64,000 bases of DNA from Fidelibacterota bacterium (GTDB lineage Bacteria; Fidelibacterota; UBA8477; JABMPR01). The stretch is taken from contig JAERTJ010000037.1 of NCBI GenBank assembly GCA_016844945.1, positions 62,001 to 126,000 on the forward strand, given 5' to 3'. This document shows positions 55,741-64,000 of this stretch, piece by piece. A program made the translations under genes and the position numbers. The notes under the pieces were generated by a model, which was not told where the DNA came from, made no database searches, and saw nothing but the letters and a program-made list of their open reading frames with translations. The stretch's first letter is position 1; each line of letters starts with the position of its first letter.

Positions 55741-57618
55741 CTAACCATCAATAATCTCACCATCAAATATATCCAGGAGATGTTGTGACGTTGGATGTGC
55801 TAGAATTTCATCTTCTTTTCTTTGTTTTGGTTTGCGACCATTTTCTTCTAATAGTTGAATGGTCATTTTTGTTCCAAATACTTCTGAGGCAACTTTTTGA
55901 ATCTCAGGAATACTTTTACCTAGCATCTGGATATGATATTTCTGTTCAGGTGCAAACGATATGGTTAAGCATCTATTTTCAAAAGTCCCAGGAGTTCCCT
56001 CACTCATAAAGGCGCCTGTGGAACGACTAATTGTACCCAGTTTTTCAATGAATGCTTCCCAGTTCTCCTGGAGACCATCCAGACCTGAAGCGTTTTCTTG
56101 TTCTGGTGGTGTTTCCGTGGTTGATGAGACTGGTTCTTCTGCTTCAACCGGCTCAGTTGTCTCATTCGCAGATGATTCTTGTTCTATGGGAATTGATTGT
56201 GGTGATTCTAATTCAACAGCAGGCGGTTCAGCTTCTGGCTCTGATGCTTGAGCAATTTCGGGAGTAGCCTCTGGTTGAGGTTCGGGCTCAGGTATTGGTT
56301 TTGACTCAGATAAAGATTTTTGTACTGGAGCTACGACTGGTACAGGTTCAGGGGTTGGCTCAACTTTTGGCGCAGGTATTGGTTCAGATTTTGGTTTTGG
56401 GGAACTCTGTGTTGGTGCCTTTTTTGGGGTTGGCTCATCCTGAATGGTTGGTACCATCTTAGGAATTTTCCTGGCAGGTTTAGTAGAGCCTGAAAGTACG
56501 GCATCCAGATCCAATGCTCTAGTACTCATAGCTAGTTTTAGCAGCATAAGCTCAACAGAGACTAATTGATTACTAACGAATCGTTGTTCACGGATGGTTT
56601 CCATGACAATGTTTTGCATCCGGAGCAGGTCACGCTCTTCAAGATATTCTGATTGTTCTTTCAGCCCCTGGGCATCTGCATCAGACACATCCAGGTATGA
56701 TGTAATACCTGCGACTTTAACGATAAGCAAATTTCTTATATGCTCGCTAAGACCATGCAGGAATTCAGATATACTGATCCCACGGGAGAACAACATGTTT
56801 GCCTGTGTGATGAGTTGGTCAGTGGATTGACTCGCAACATTATGCAAGAGTTCGAAATAAATACTGGCATCCAGTACACCGAGAACACGTCTCACTAAAT
56901 CAATACTTGCATCATCTTCAGCAAAGGCTGAGACCTGATCCAGCAGACTCAAAGAATCTCTTAGACTTCCAGCGGCTTTTCTGGCAATGAGAGCCAGGCC
57001 TTCATCAGTAACCTTGATCCCTTCATTCTCACTGATCATCCGTAGTCGTGCAACCATGGTCTCAGTTGATATCATTCTGAAATCATATCGTTGACACCGG
57101 GACAGGATCGTCAATGGGACTTTTTGAGGTTCAGTAGTGGCAAAGATGAATAGTACTTGTGGTGGAGGTTCTTCGAGTGTCTTTAAAAGAGCATTAAATG
57201 CCTCTTTGGTGAGCATGTGAACTTCATCGATAATGTAGACACGGTAATTGGAATTGGTCGGTGGGTATTTAACCACTTCTCTTAACTCTCGAATCGCATC
57301 GATACCACGAGTAGATGCACCATCCACTTCAAGAACATCCATGCTGCGACCTGCCGTAATTTCAATACAATGGTTGCAGATGTTGCAGGGATTCCCATCG
57401 TTGGGATTTTCACAGTTTATGGCCTTGGCCAAGATTCTTGCAGAAGTTGTCTTGCCCACTCCTCTGGGACCTGTAAAAATATATCCATTGGCTAACCGCT
57501 GCCGTAACAGAGCATTCCGAAGCGTGCGAGAGACATGATCTTGCCCCACCACATCCTCAAAGGTTTGCGGTCTGTATTTTAGGGAAGAAACGATGTACGT
57601 TGATTCTTGATCAGCCAA
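55741..57618 (-). CDS. dnaX: DNA polymerase III subunit tau (and probably gamma)
   Basis: A 625-residue clamp-loader ATPase. Walker A is GPRGVGKT (50-57), four zinc-binding cysteines are at 69, 78, 81 and 84, and the SRC motif is at ILSRCQRYDF. Residues 385-530 form a linker very rich in Pro and Glu, followed by a tau-type C-terminal domain (about 535-625). Within the linker, codons 398-400 read CCA AAA AAG and a -1 shift would terminate after 11 codons. The start is TTG at 57618, with a weak ribosome-binding site; no other start fits. Downstream genes ebfC and recR are close. Confidence 0.96.
   Translation of the reverse strand: MADQESTYIVSSLKYRPQTFEDVVGQDHVSRTLRNALLRQRLANGYIFTGPRGVGKTTSARILAKAINCENPNDGNPCNICNHCIEITAGRSMDVLEVDGASTRGIDAIRELREVVKYPPTNSNYRVYIIDEVHMLTKEAFNALLKTLEEPPPQVLFIFATTEPQKVPLTILSRCQRYDFRMISTETMVARLRMISENEGIKVTDEGLALIARKAAGSLRDSLSLLDQVSAFAEDDASIDLVRRVLGVLDASIYFELLHNVASQSTDQLITQANMLFSRGISISEFLHGLSEHIRNLLIVKVAGITSYLDVSDADAQGLKEQSEYLEERDLLRMQNIVMETIREQRFVSNQLVSVELMLLKLAMSTRALDLDAVLSGSTKPARKIPKMVPTIQDEPTPKKAPTQSSPKPKSEPIPAPKVEPTPEPVPVVAPVQKSLSESKPIPEPEPQPEATPEIAQASEPEAEPPAVELESPQSIPIEQESSANETTEPVEAEEPVSSTTETPPEQENASGLDGLQENWEAFIEKLGTISRSTGAFMSEGTPGTFENRCLTISFAPEQKYHIQMLGKSIPEIQKVASEVFGTKMTIQLLEENGRKPKQRKEDEILAHPTSQHLLDIFDGEIIDG
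56384..56427 (-). promoter_or_regulatory. Probable -1 frameshift site in dnaX
   Basis: Codons 398-400 contain the heptamer A AAA AAG in frame, the same slippery sequence as E. coli dnaX. After a -1 slip the ribosome reads 11 codons to TGA at 56386-56384, giving a gamma-like protein of about 411 residues that keeps the ATPase and oligomerisation domains. An AGGA lies about 12 nt upstream; I did not find a convincing downstream hairpin, so efficiency is unknown. Confidence 0.6.
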
Positions 57619-57657
57619 GGTTTGTACTTTCCAATTCTAATTGATAAAAGCTGATCC

Positions 57658-57782
57658 TAAAGATGCGTGTGCCTCAGGCTATTCCTGCACACGATTACAA
57701 TGCTTACCGCTGCTTCCTTCCGGATCTGACGGGGTTGGGCCTGTTCTCGTTGCCGGACCTGAAAGCACAACGCATCTTTAAG
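57658..57782 (-). ncRNA. ffs: Signal recognition particle RNA, small bacterial (4.5S-like) type
   Basis: The minus strand contains the strongly conserved SRP tetraloop region CCGGAAGGAAGCAGCGG. The two ends (AAAGATGCG and CGCATCTTT) pair to close a long hairpin of about 110-125 nt. It lacks an Alu domain, so it is the short form that binds Ffh and guides membrane protein targeting. It lies just upstream of dnaX, a frequent position. Exact ends are approximate. Confidence 0.93.
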
Positions 57783-57799
57783 ATCAGTCGATGCAAATA

Positions 57800-57828
57800 A
57801 TCATCTAAAAAGCCGAATAATGTATCAA
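57800..57828 (-). promoter_or_regulatory. Candidate promoter for the SRP RNA
   Basis: On the minus strand TTGATA (57828-57823), a 17-nt spacer and GATGAT (57805-57800) give a plausible sigma-70-type promoter about 20 nt from the RNA 5' end. The -10 matches four of six consensus bases. No gene is seen in the gap 57783-57948. Confidence 0.4.
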
Positions 57829-57948
57829 TTATTAGAGGGGAAGGAAGTCTGATTTGAACTAATTATATTTATGTGAGTCAAATGCTCCCATATAATGGAT
57901 TTTTTTAGAGGTTTCTTGGTATACTAATTTGATTTTTAGACACAATTG

Positions 57949-58320
57949 CTAAGCGTCTGATTCCCCCAACCATTTCATGGCTTCACTTTTAGATCTGAAT
58001 ACACCAAACTTAAACCGAATCTGACCTTCTGATAACAATTGGAGCATACGCATCATCCCAAACCCCAAATCAGATTCCACAATTATTGCAGTATTCAAAT
58101 CTTTACGCTTTTCTGATAATAATTGACCATTCAGTATGAACGGCTGAATTGATTGAGATTTAACCTTTGAAAAGTCAAGGCTGTTGACATCCCAAATCAC
58201 ATTTTTACCCACCCAATCATCAATCCTGAGGGAAATGTAGCTTAAAATGTCTTCGAAAGTATCCGAACCCTGAGTCGTGTTGATAACTATTTTATTCTCA
58301 AGCTTGGTTAAGATACTCAC
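57949..58320 (-). CDS. SpoIIAA-like (STAS-fold) small protein
   Basis: A 123-residue protein with an alternating strand-helix layout. The segment VIWDVNSLDF (about 40-50) and the ending RFKFGVFRSKSEAMKWLGE (about 101-119) resemble the SpoIIAA-like/DUF3478 group, whose members carry an analogous VFxxxxxAxxWL end. No catalytic residues stand out. The start is GTG at 58320 with GGAGG 4 nt upstream. It follows the aminopeptidase gene by 25 nt. The fold assignment is moderate and the role unknown. Confidence 0.6.
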   Translation of the reverse strand: MSILTKLENKIVINTTQGSDTFEDILSYISLRIDDWVGKNVIWDVNSLDFSKVKSQSIQPFILNGQLLSEKRKDLNTAIIVESDLGFGMMRMLQLLSEGQIRFKFGVFRSKSEAMKWLGESDA

Positions 58321-58345
58321 CCATCCTCCACCATAGCTATATTAC

Positions 58346-59641
58346 TCATCCTTGAGTTATTGAATCTGCTTGAAGAAAATGAGTCAGCACCTTAATCATC
58401 ATTTCGTGATCACTGGTTCCTGCTGTTTCACGAATAGAGTGCATGGATAGCATGGCATTACCCACATCAACAACAGGTATACCCAGCCCCGTTGCAGTGA
58501 TTGGTCCAATGGTTGAGCCACAGGGTAAATCTGTTTTGTGAATGTATTTTTGAAATGGGATATCAACTGTTTCACATAGTTGTTGGAATACGGTTGAAGT
58601 AAAAGCACTGGTGGCATATCTGTGATTGGCATTAACCTTTATTACAGGTCCCTGGTTCATCTTCACTGCGTGTTGTGGATCATGAAATTCTGCATAATTT
58701 GGGTGAATAGCATGAGCACCATCGGCTGAGATGCAGAAACTATTTGCCAACCCACGCTGCAGAAGATGCCTCTCATCCCCATTGTCGATGACACGCTGGA
58801 TAATATCCCTCATAAAAGAAGAAGCTGCACCATTGCTGGTCGAACTTCCTATCTCCTCATTGTCAAAAAGGGCGATCATGGCAGTTTGTCCGACACTCCC
58901 TTCCTGATCCAGAATAGCCTGAAGCGCAGCATGACACATGGTCAGGTTGTCAATTCTTCCACTGACGATGAAGTCTTCATTGATGCCACTCAGCGCTGCA
59001 GGTTGGGTATCATAACACTCCAATTGCCAGTTTTTGATTGATTTGCTTGGAATATTCAAATCTGTTGCCAGTAAATCCCGAATTAGATTTTCACTGACCT
59101 TTTCCCCACCAACTGTTTCGAGTCCAAGAATAGGTGGCAAGTGTTTCTGTTTATTGAGCTGCAATCCTTTTTCATTGACTTCACGATTTAAATGAATCGC
59201 CAATTGTGGAACCCTGAGCAAAACCTTATCACTACGATATGGAAGAACAGATAATCTACCCTCTGATTCAATAATGACCCTTCCTGCAAGTGATAAATCT
59301 CGATCTGTCCAGCTTGCCAGAAGTGGACCACCGTAAACTTCTACCCCCAATTGGACATAGCCACTTGATGAGTATTGAGGATTTGGTTTTAGGTGCAAAC
59401 CGGGTGAGTCTGTATGGGCACCGATGAGTCTGACTCCCGCTTCTTCGCCAGATCCCATCTGCCAGGCAACCAGTCCTGATTCCCCTCGTATGGCATAATA
59501 CTTTTGACCAGACCTTAAATCCCAGTCAGCTTTTTCATCGAGTCGACTAAATCCACCCTGAATTAGTTTCTCTTCGGCTGTTAGAACTGCATGGTAGGCA
59601 GTTACACTTTTATCGAGGTAGTCAATCAGACTTGTTATCAT
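58346..59641 (-). CDS. M18 family aminopeptidase
   Basis: A 431-residue dinuclear zinc aminopeptidase of the aspartyl aminopeptidase type (ApeB/DNPEP). Zinc-binding regions appear as GAHTDSPGLHLKPNP (about 74-88), ALFDNEEIGSSTSNGA (about 254-269) and the C-terminal SMHSIRETAG. The length is typical of bacterial members. It would remove N-terminal acidic or neutral residues from peptides in the cytoplasm. It precedes the SpoIIAA-like gene and follows dprA by 14 nt. Confidence 0.93.
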   Translation of the reverse strand: MITSLIDYLDKSVTAYHAVLTAEEKLIQGGFSRLDEKADWDLRSGQKYYAIRGESGLVAWQMGSGEEAGVRLIGAHTDSPGLHLKPNPQYSSSGYVQLGVEVYGGPLLASWTDRDLSLAGRVIIESEGRLSVLPYRSDKVLLRVPQLAIHLNREVNEKGLQLNKQKHLPPILGLETVGGEKVSENLIRDLLATDLNIPSKSIKNWQLECYDTQPAALSGINEDFIVSGRIDNLTMCHAALQAILDQEGSVGQTAMIALFDNEEIGSSTSNGAASSFMRDIIQRVIDNGDERHLLQRGLANSFCISADGAHAIHPNYAEFHDPQHAVKMNQGPVIKVNANHRYATSAFTSTVFQQLCETVDIPFQKYIHKTDLPCGSTIGPITATGLGIPVVDVGNAMLSMHSIRETAGTSDHEMMIKVLTHFLQADSITQG

Positions 59642-59655
59642 TATTGAATTCCTTA

Positions 59656-60753
59656 TTAAAACATTCGTTTAAAATATTTCCCCGGGGACTGTTGAACAAG
59701 CCCCTTCATCTCCATTTGAAGCAACGTACTCAACAGTGCAAAGGTTGTCTGTCCAGAAAGGCTTGCCAGGTCATCAATCTGGATGAGATCTGACCCTGGC
59801 ATATGCTCTAGAATGGCAGCTTCTTTCGAATCTGTGCTGATACTCAGTTCCTGCTGTCCCTGAGATTGACCCATTTTGTACTTTTCACCTAACTCTTCAA
59901 AGATGTCTTCTACTGAACTCACCAGTATCGCACCCTGCTTTATCAATTGATTCGTACCCTGGCTCTGGCGGCTTTTGATCGATCCGGGGATGGCAAAAAC
60001 CTCACGATTCTGATCAAGGGCGAAGTAGGCAGTAATCAGTGAACCACTGCGTTCTGCGGCTTCGATAACAACTGTACCCAGGGATAAACCAGAAATAATC
60101 CGATTACGACGTGGAAAATTAGGAGCATCTGGTTTACTACCCATGAGAAATTCTGATATGAGTAAGCCGTTACCCACCAAGTCATCATAGAGTTTTCTAT
60201 TTTCTGCAGGATAAACGCGATCCACACCGTTCCCTAAAACCGCTATGGTTTTCCCCGAGGCATTCAGGCAGGACCCATGAACGATGGAATCCACTCCTTT
60301 GGCGGCTCCAGAGACAACAGTCATATTTCGCTGAGAGAGTTCCCTGCTGAATTCTGTTGCGATATCCTTCCCGTAGCTGGTAGGTGTTCGAGTGCCCACA
60401 ATCCCGATACATTCACCTCTCAAAAGATCAAGGTTACCCCGGCAGAACAAGGCGATGGGTGGATCATATATTTCCTTTAACCGCTCAGGGTAGGCATCAT
60501 CCCATATGCTGACGAGTTCCACATTAAATTTTTCAATAAGTTTGATCTGGCCTTCGATTAGTTCTTCATCAACAGCATCGAGAATAGCGCGGGCTATGCG
60601 GTCTTTTATGCCTGATATTTTTACCAGGTCCTGATAGGAAGCTTTAAATATGTTGTCTAATGTTTTGAATTGAGCAAGGAGATCAAGGGTTTTCCGAGGA
60701 CCTACACCAGGAATATTGAGAATCCGGACAATGTTAAAGAGGTCTTTATTCAC
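59656..60753 (-). CDS. dprA: DNA processing protein DprA
   Basis: A 365-residue protein that loads RecA onto incoming single-stranded DNA during transformation. It has an N-terminal helix-hairpin-helix region (ILNIPGVGPRKTLDLL), a Rossmann-like fold with GIVGTRTPTSYG, SGAAKGVDSIVHGSCL and FPRRNRIISGLS, and a C-terminal winged-helix (about 310-365). The start is GTG at 60753, overlapping the obg end by 8 nt. With comEC and recA it forms part of a competence set in this window. Confidence 0.95.
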   Translation of the reverse strand: MNKDLFNIVRILNIPGVGPRKTLDLLAQFKTLDNIFKASYQDLVKISGIKDRIARAILDAVDEELIEGQIKLIEKFNVELVSIWDDAYPERLKEIYDPPIALFCRGNLDLLRGECIGIVGTRTPTSYGKDIATEFSRELSQRNMTVVSGAAKGVDSIVHGSCLNASGKTIAVLGNGVDRVYPAENRKLYDDLVGNGLLISEFLMGSKPDAPNFPRRNRIISGLSLGTVVIEAAERSGSLITAYFALDQNREVFAIPGSIKSRQSQGTNQLIKQGAILVSSVEDIFEELGEKYKMGQSQGQQELSISTDSKEAAILEHMPGSDLIQIDDLASLSGQTTFALLSTLLQMEMKGLVQQSPGKYFKRMF

Positions 60754-61717
60754 TGATACTCGTTGCTAACGCTTTGATAAGATTTTCCAGTCCTTCACCT
60801 GATACAGAGGATATTGGAAACAGATCGATGGGCTCAAAGGTTGATACTTTTGGTACAACTACAAATGAATCCATTTTGGTGATAGCCAATAAGCGATTCC
60901 GTTTTAATAATCCCGGACTATACTTTTCAACCTCGTTATACAGCAGGCGATAAGATTCACCTGGATCTTCATCATTTGCATCCACCAGAAAGAGGAGCAC
61001 ACTACAACGTTCAACGTGTTTTAAGAATTGATGTCCCAGCCCTTTGCCCTCATGTGCCCCTTCAATGAGTCCTGGGATATCAGCCATAACAAAACTTGAA
61101 TAGGCTCCCGATTTCACAATTCCAAGATTGGGGGTTAGAGTCGTGAATGGATAATCTGCAATTTTTGGTTTTGCCCTGGATACTCTGGAGAGTAATGTGG
61201 ATTTACCAGCATTGGGAAATCCAACCAGCCCCACATCAGCCAGGACTTTGAGTTCTAGTTCAAATTCGCGTTCTCGTCCTTCCTGACCATACTCGAATTC
61301 ACGAGGTGCCTGATGGGTTGGACTCACATACTCCGCATTCCCCTTGCCACCTCTACCACCCCGGGCGGCTACAATGGATTCGCCATCGATCTGTAGGTCG
61401 GCAATAACTTCGCCATTATGCAAATCCTTAACGATGGTACCTGCCGGAACTTTCACAATGATGTCTTCACCATTTTTTCCGTGGCGTAAACTGCCTTCAC
61501 CATGTCGACCTCGTTTGGCTTTGTAAATCCGATGATAGCGGATATCTTGCAATGTGTGCAACTGGGTATCAACTTTTAAGATGATGCTACCACCCCGCCC
61601 CCCATTTCCTCCAGCGGGTCCGCCTTTGGGGACAAATTTTTCACGCCGAAAGGCTACGATGCCATCTCCACCTTTGCCGGGGATAGCCTTAATTTTCACA
61701 TAATCAACAAATCTCAT
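60746..61717 (-). CDS. obg: Obg family GTPase
   Basis: A 323-residue ribosome-associated GTPase (also called ObgE or CgtA). The glycine-rich Obg fold covers residues 1-158 (RREKFVPKGGPAGGNGGRGG) and the G domain starts with GFPNAGKS near 166, then DIPGLIEGAHEGKGLG. There is no OCT domain, so it is a short form. It functions in large-subunit assembly and stress control. It overlaps dprA by 8 nt. Confidence 0.97.
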   Translation of the reverse strand: MRFVDYVKIKAIPGKGGDGIVAFRREKFVPKGGPAGGNGGRGGSIILKVDTQLHTLQDIRYHRIYKAKRGRHGEGSLRHGKNGEDIIVKVPAGTIVKDLHNGEVIADLQIDGESIVAARGGRGGKGNAEYVSPTHQAPREFEYGQEGREREFELELKVLADVGLVGFPNAGKSTLLSRVSRAKPKIADYPFTTLTPNLGIVKSGAYSSFVMADIPGLIEGAHEGKGLGHQFLKHVERCSVLLFLVDANDEDPGESYRLLYNEVEKYSPGLLKRNRLLAITKMDSFVVVPKVSTFEPIDLFPISSVSGEGLENLIKALATSISE

Positions 61718-61726
61718 ATATTTCGC

Positions 61727-62260
61727 CTATCGAGAATAGCGTTGCGCTAACTCATCCATGCGTCGTTTGAGGTATGATAGAAATGATCGGTCATCGATAC
61801 CCATATCCAGCATGATGACTTCGGCGACCTGTTCGTAATCAAGTGCACAAAGAATGGCAACATCCCCATCCTTCTCCCACCCGTCAGTAACAGCAACATG
61901 GTTCATAATTTGTTCCAGGGTCATCGGGAGTCCAGACAGGAGGTGAAACATTTCATCCTCAGAATAACCCAGTTCTTTTTGCTCCCAGTAATCCCGCAAA
62001 ATCAATTCTACCTCATTCACAAGGATGGTGTGCAGTTCTGATTGGGCTTTCTGGACAGATTTTTCCATCTCAAGAGATTTCTCATCAGGTAAATGAATGA
62101 CAATAAAGATAGTATCCCTTGCAGCTCGATGCGTCCCCACCCATTGTGGTTTTGACTTGGTTCCAGCACTGGGCAAATCATAGCTGGGTGATTTTGAGGC
62201 ACAGTTACCCAGCATAATTACGATCATACCAAGGATTGGGATTAGCGGCATGTTTTTCAT
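61727..62260 (-). CDS. Predicted lipoprotein of unknown function
   Basis: A 177-residue protein with a short signal peptide and a lipobox ending in LGNC (Cys20), so it is probably lipid-anchored and a candidate LolCDE client if it goes to the outer membrane. The mature part has WVGTHRAARDTIFIVIHL, a helical region and a C-terminal half with SFLSYLKRRMDELAQRY. I do not recognise the family. It overlaps hutH by 4 nt and precedes obg by 9 nt. Confidence 0.78.
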   Translation of the reverse strand: MKNMPLIPILGMIVIMLGNCASKSPSYDLPSAGTKSKPQWVGTHRAARDTIFIVIHLPDEKSLEMEKSVQKAQSELHTILVNEVELILRDYWEQKELGYSEDEMFHLLSGLPMTLEQIMNHVAVTDGWEKDGDVAILCALDYEQVAEVIMLDMGIDDRSFLSYLKRRMDELAQRYSR

Positions 62261-63780
62261 GATTGTTCCTCTAAATAACGAATGACGATGCGTGAAATCT
62301 CACCATCTGTCACCATATCTGTAATCGTTTCAATGTGAGCACTTAAAGGACCATCCACTTCAAGATAGGGCACTTGTTTACGGATGTGCTGGTAAATGGC
62401 TTCACTGTTTGGAGCCAGATGATACTGGGGGTTTAAGTCTCGCGCCTGGGCGGCGCACATCAATTCGATTGAAATAATTCTTGAAGTATTCGCAATGACC
62501 TGCTTTAGCTGATGACCAGCATTGGGCGCCATACTGACATGGTCTTCCTGGTTGGCGGACGTGGGTATGCTATCCACTGAAGCGGGATGACTCAGAGATT
62601 TATTCTCACTTGCCAGGGCCGCTGCCGTAACATGGGCAATCATAAACCCTGAATTCAAACCAGCATCCTTCATGAGAAACATTGGCAGATTGCTCTGGCT
62701 GGTTTCCTGGAATGCTGCTATGCGTCGCTCACTCATTGCAGCAACGTCAGACAATGCAATAGCCAGATAATCCATGATATGTGCAATGGGGGCAGCATGG
62801 AAATTCCCTCCTGAGACAATCATATCTTCTTCAATGAGTGTCACAGGGTTATCAGTTGTGCTGTTCGCTTCCCGAGTCAAGACCTGTTCTGCATGGACGA
62901 TAAGATCATATAATGAACCATGGACCTGGGGCATGCATCGCAGGCTATAGAAATCCTGGACCCGATCACAATCCAGATGGGCATCTCGATAGCCGCTGTG
63001 AGCCATGAGCTTGTACAAAAGTTCACCAGCGTATTTCTGTCCCTCTTGATTTCGGGCGTTCTGGATTTCTGCTTTAAATGCAGTATCAGTCCCCAGCATT
63101 ACTTCTGTGCTAAAGGCACCTGTGGCAGAAATGGTATAAAATATGTCCTTGATCACCTCAAGAGATTCAATGGCAAAGGCTGTACTCACCTGGGTACCGT
63201 TTATGAGTGATAATCCCTCTTTCTCCTTAAGGTTAATTTTACTGATTCCAGCACTTGATAAGATGGGTCCAGCCGGTTTAGGATGTCCTGATTCATCCAG
63301 AATAAAGCCCTCTCCAATAAGTGGTAGCGCTAGATCAGCCAATGGCGCAAGATCACCACTGGCACCAACACTGCCTCTTTCCCTGATGGCTGGCATGAGA
63401 TTGTGGTTATAAAGTGCAATCAGCCCCTCTATGACCTCCAGACGGATTCCTGAATACCCCCTCAGCAGGCTGTTAATTTTCAGCAACAGGATGAGACGCA
63501 CGGTACGATGTGAGAGATAATCGCCGGTACCTGCAGCATGACTTCGTAGCAGATTGACCTGTAATTGACGGAGTTTGTCGCTTGAAATACTTTGATTGGC
63601 AAGACGACCAAAACCGGTATTCACGCCATAAACCGTTTTTCCAGTTTCAAGGACTTTTTCAACAACAGCTCTGGACTTCTGAACCAGCTGCACAGAAGCG
63701 TCATGAATCGATAGAGTTGTAGGGTGCCTTAACTCCGCATCGATGTTCCTAAATGTGAGTGAATTTCCGTCGAGTATCAT
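62257..63780 (-). CDS. hutH: Histidine ammonia-lyase
   Basis: About 507 residues. It removes ammonia from histidine to give urocanate, the first step of histidine degradation. The electrophilic MIO cofactor would form from Ala140-Ser141-Gly142 in GSVGASGDLAPLADL. Tyr51 in VYGVNTGFG and SANQEDHVSM are also diagnostic. The start is the ATG at 63780, 5 nt after GGAGG, not the GTG two codons upstream. hutU, hutI and hutG are not here, so it appears as an isolated Hut gene; a tyrosine or phenylalanine ammonia-lyase cannot be fully excluded. Confidence 0.93.
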   Translation of the reverse strand: MILDGNSLTFRNIDAELRHPTTLSIHDASVQLVQKSRAVVEKVLETGKTVYGVNTGFGRLANQSISSDKLRQLQVNLLRSHAAGTGDYLSHRTVRLILLLKINSLLRGYSGIRLEVIEGLIALYNHNLMPAIRERGSVGASGDLAPLADLALPLIGEGFILDESGHPKPAGPILSSAGISKINLKEKEGLSLINGTQVSTAFAIESLEVIKDIFYTISATGAFSTEVMLGTDTAFKAEIQNARNQEGQKYAGELLYKLMAHSGYRDAHLDCDRVQDFYSLRCMPQVHGSLYDLIVHAEQVLTREANSTTDNPVTLIEEDMIVSGGNFHAAPIAHIMDYLAIALSDVAAMSERRIAAFQETSQSNLPMFLMKDAGLNSGFMIAHVTAAALASENKSLSHPASVDSIPTSANQEDHVSMAPNAGHQLKQVIANTSRIISIELMCAAQARDLNPQYHLAPNSEAIYQHIRKQVPYLEVDGPLSAHIETITDMVTDGEISRIVIRYLEEQS

Positions 63781-63791
63781 ATTCACCTCCG

Positions 63792-64000
63792 TTAATTATC
63801 ATTTCTCGGAGGGATACCATGGGTCTGGTACCACCCTCTCACCATATCTACCAGTTCACGTTCAGAGTTTGCAGGAACATGTGGAATGGGTGTTGAATTT
63901 CTAAAATAATCGCCATAACGTTTGGTAAATATTCTTTCATCCAAAGACAGGATAGCACCAAAATCAGAGGTACTTCGGATCAGTCGTCCAACGCCTTGCT
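63792..64000 (-). CDS. DinG/XPD-like DNA helicase, C-terminal fragment (runs off window)
   Basis: The last 68 or so codons of a gene whose start lies beyond 64000. The translated segment begins QGVGRLIRSTSDFGAILSLD, the motif VI of superfamily 2 helicases of the DinG/YoaA/XPD group (QxxGRxIR), and ends with GWYQTHGIPPRNDN before TAA at 63794-63792. It is 11 nt upstream of hutH. The N-terminal part, including the Fe-S cysteines and Walker motifs, is not seen. Confidence 0.8.
   Translation of the reverse strand, partial: QGVGRLIRSTSDFGAILSLDERIFTKRYGDYFRNSTPIPHVPANSERELVDMVRGWYQTHGIPPRNDN

Overview
This window is a chromosomal stretch of a Gram-negative bacterium of moderate GC (impression, not computed). 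The outer-membrane toolkit (LolC/E-LolD lipoprotein export, a PorV-like barrel, a PorU-like C25 peptidase with a type IX secretion C-terminal domain, a lipoprotein) together with CdaA beside FolP points to the Bacteroidota/FCB superphylum. The overall mix (T9SS-type proteins, System I cytochrome c maturation, ClpC, a split methylmalonyl-CoA mutase) would suit a Marinimicrobia- or Calditrichota-like lineage; that placement is inference. I see no insertion sequence, prophage or CRISPR array.

Nearly everything is on the minus strand, in long tightly packed runs with many 1-, 4- and 8-nt gene overlaps. Read in the direction of transcription (high to low coordinate), the first run is: the 3' end of a DinG-like helicase, hutH, a lipoprotein, obg, dprA, an M18 aminopeptidase, a SpoIIAA-like protein, the SRP RNA, dnaX-ebfC-recR-pgsA-pgpA-cinA-thpR-recA, a terminator, recX, comEC and pyrC. 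Two plus-strand genes (nitroreductase, SGNH hydrolase) and a plus-strand tRNA-Leu with a near-consensus promoter break the pattern around 43.7-46.2 kb.

The second minus run is: a methyltransferase, an acyl-CoA synthetase with terminator, gpsA, then nrnA-ispH-pdxS-pdxT-dxs-mcm-PHP phosphatase. It continues into a cytochrome c maturation cluster (ccmE, ccmF, a Zn-ribbon membrane protein, an unrecognised membrane protein, ccmA, ccmB, ccmC and a 47-residue ccmD) and an archaeal-type (type II) GAPDH-family gene. After that come tilS-hpt-ftsH-folP-cdaA, porU-porV-SLBB protein-prfB-lysS, the two LolC/E permeases and lolD, clpC, a GT2 glycosyltransferase, a YqaA-type membrane protein, tRNA-Pro and leuS. 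A plus-strand cutA and a minus-strand tRNA-Gln lie at the left edge.

The most interesting points are: (1) the Ccm cluster carries a CxxxY-type CcmE and no CcmH, i.e. the variant System I, with two poorly characterised membrane proteins embedded in it; (2) the type II GAPDH-family enzyme co-directional with that cluster; (3) two recoding sites, the +1 site of prfB (seen directly) and an E. coli-like A_AAA_AAG slippery site in dnaX with a prompt -1 stop; (4) a hairpin at the predicted 5' end of the nrnA operon; (5) an Arg-to-Leu change in the RHR motif of CdaA; and (6) frequent TTG/GTG starts, several fixed by strong Shine-Dalgarno sequences.
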